Assembly (NCBI GenBank): GCA_018303645.1
Contig: JAGVXR010000088.1
Location: 1-5,577 of the forward strand
From: Candidatus Woesearchaeota archaeon
Lineage (GTDB): Archaea; Nanobdellota; Nanobdellia; Woesearchaeales; GW2011-AR4
DNA: 5,577 nucleotides
Reading direction: 5' to 3'
Below the pieces are notes generated by a model that was not told the origin of the DNA, searched no databases, and worked only from the letters and a program-made list of their open reading frames with translations. Every line of letters starts with the position of its first letter. Within the stretch, counting starts at the first letter, position 1. The translations under genes were made by a program, and so were the position numbers. This document shows, in pieces, positions 4,650-5,577 of this stretch.

Positions 4650-5577
4650 ACCATCCCCCTCCCCTGATCTTTTCTCTCAGCTCTTCAAGAGGAATCTTTT
4701 GTATCACAGGCTCGAAAAATCCTTCAACAATTAATCTTTCTGCTTCTGCCCTTGACAAGCCGCGGGCCATCAGGTAAAACAAATGCTCTTCATCAATCTG
4801 CCCGACTGTTGCGCCATGCGATGCTTTTACATCGTTAGCATCAATCTTCAGGCTTGGTATGCTGTTTGCAAGAGTTTTCTCGCCAAGCTTCAAAATGTGG
4901 TTTGCAAGGTACGAGTTTGTTTTCTGCGCTTGTTTTTCAATTTTTATCAAGCCCCTGTAAACAGATGATGACTCATCTTTCAAAATGCCGTCAACCAAAA
5001 CATCATTTGTTGTGTTCTCAGCATTGTGGTACATGTTTGTTGTAAAGTCAATGTGCTCATTGCCCCTGCCTAAAAACACGCCAAGGTTGCTGCACTGCGA
5101 GCCCTGCCCGCTGAAGTTCGTGTCAATCCTAAGCCGGTTCAATTTCCCTCCAAAGCATCCTGAAATCCAATTAACATTGGCATTCCTGTCCAAACTTCCC
5201 GTAATGCTTGTAAAATTATAAACATTTTTTGTCCAATTATCCAGGTGATAAAAATTAATTTTTGAGTCCTGATTTGCAAAAACTTCTGTAACGCAGGCGT
5301 TCAACTGCTCGTCTTTAATTTCCTTGTTTGAGTATTCCTCAATAAAATCGACCTTGCTGTTTGATTCAACAACAATTAAATTATGCAGGATGCTGCTTTT
5401 TCCGTCAAAATTGAAATTAACTTTTATAGGCTCTTCTATCAAGATATTTTTCGGAACATGAAGAAAAATCCCATTCTTAAAATAAGCCGCGCTCAATGCA
5501 GCAAACTTGTCTTTGTCAATCTTCGTATTCCTGAAATAGTAATCCCTTGCAACTTTATATTTTTCAAATGCCGTGTT
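4648..5577 (-). CDS. sufD: SufD, Fe-S assembly scaffold subunit, 5' end beyond the window
   Basis: SufD pairs with SufB and SufC in the cytoplasmic scaffold that builds clusters. The frame stays open to the right edge, giving 309 C-terminal residues; the apparent start at 5496 is an internal TTG (Leu). Visible family segments are DKFAALSAAYFKNGIFLHVPK near the cut, then the beta-helix core, VYRGLIKIEKQAQKTNSYLANH, VKASHGATVGQIDEEHLFYL, and the C-terminal helices ending in IRGGGW. SufD rather than SufB is indicated by HGATVGQID, whose His is the conserved cluster-assembly histidine, and by the lack of the SufB-type cysteine in the NSYLANH segment. The Cys found two residues before that His in E. 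coli SufD is Ala here. SufB is expected upstream, beyond the edge. A separate SufB is inferred, not seen. Confidence 0.92.
   Translation of the reverse strand, partial: NTAFEKYKVARDYYFRNTKIDKDKFAALSAAYFKNGIFLHVPKNILIEEPIKVNFNFDGKSSILHNLIVVESNSKVDFIEEYSNKEIKDEQLNACVTEVFANQDSKINFYHLDNWTKNVYNFTSITGSLDRNANVNWISGCFGGKLNRLRIDTNFSGQGSQCSNLGVFLGRGNEHIDFTTNMYHNAENTTNDVLVDGILKDESSSVYRGLIKIEKQAQKTNSYLANHILKLGEKTLANSIPSLKIDANDVKASHGATVGQIDEEHLFYLMARGLSRAEAERLIVEGFFEPVIQKIPLEELREKIRGGGW

Noticed and set aside
4783..5221. Plus-strand open frames over sufD, some with several cysteines
   Set aside because: They are antisense to strongly conserved SufD motifs and no domain is recognisable.
1..5577. CRISPR arrays, tRNA or rRNA genes, insertion sequences, riboswitches
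   Set aside because: No spaced direct repeats, cloverleaf-like segments, transposase motifs, terminal inverted repeats or structured leaders were seen; non-coding gaps are all under 100 bases.

Overview
The window reads as a piece of a small-genome prokaryote of moderate to low GC, most likely an archaeon of the DPANN type (Woesearchaeota- or Pacearchaeota-like). A candidate phyla bacterium is the main alternative. The archaeal lean rests on a TATA-like box placed for near-leaderless transcription of sufU, on the short SufU form, and on a helix-turn-helix repeat protein of a style I associate with DPANN genomes. None of these is decisive and there is no rRNA in the window.

Almost everything lies on the minus strand and forms one iron-sulfur cluster assembly (SUF) locus, read from right to left. 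It holds sufD (its 5' end beyond the right edge), a 174-residue protein I do not recognise, sufS (cysteine desulfurase), a roughly 250-residue multi-helix-turn-helix protein, sufU (scaffold or sulfur acceptor), sufC (ABC ATPase) and an A-type cluster carrier. A GNAT-family acetyltransferase, cut by the left edge, sits on the plus strand and converges on the operon with a 16-base gap.

The known genes form a near-complete pathway. SufS takes sulfur from cysteine, SufU accepts it, SufC with SufD (and presumably SufB, probably just outside the right edge) builds the cluster, and the A-type protein delivers it. SufB is not seen here.

Two non-standard genes are woven into the operon, one between sufD and sufS and one between sufS and sufU. 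Both are richer in A+T than most of the SUF genes, yet both follow the preceding gene so closely (9 and 5 bases) that they look co-transcribed and probably translationally coupled. One has a DNA-binding architecture and is a candidate regulator of the locus. The other is cysteine-free and has no function I can assign. These two genes are the main novelty candidates. Several starts were moved from the longest possible reading frame to sites backed by a Shine-Dalgarno sequence or by family N-termini.
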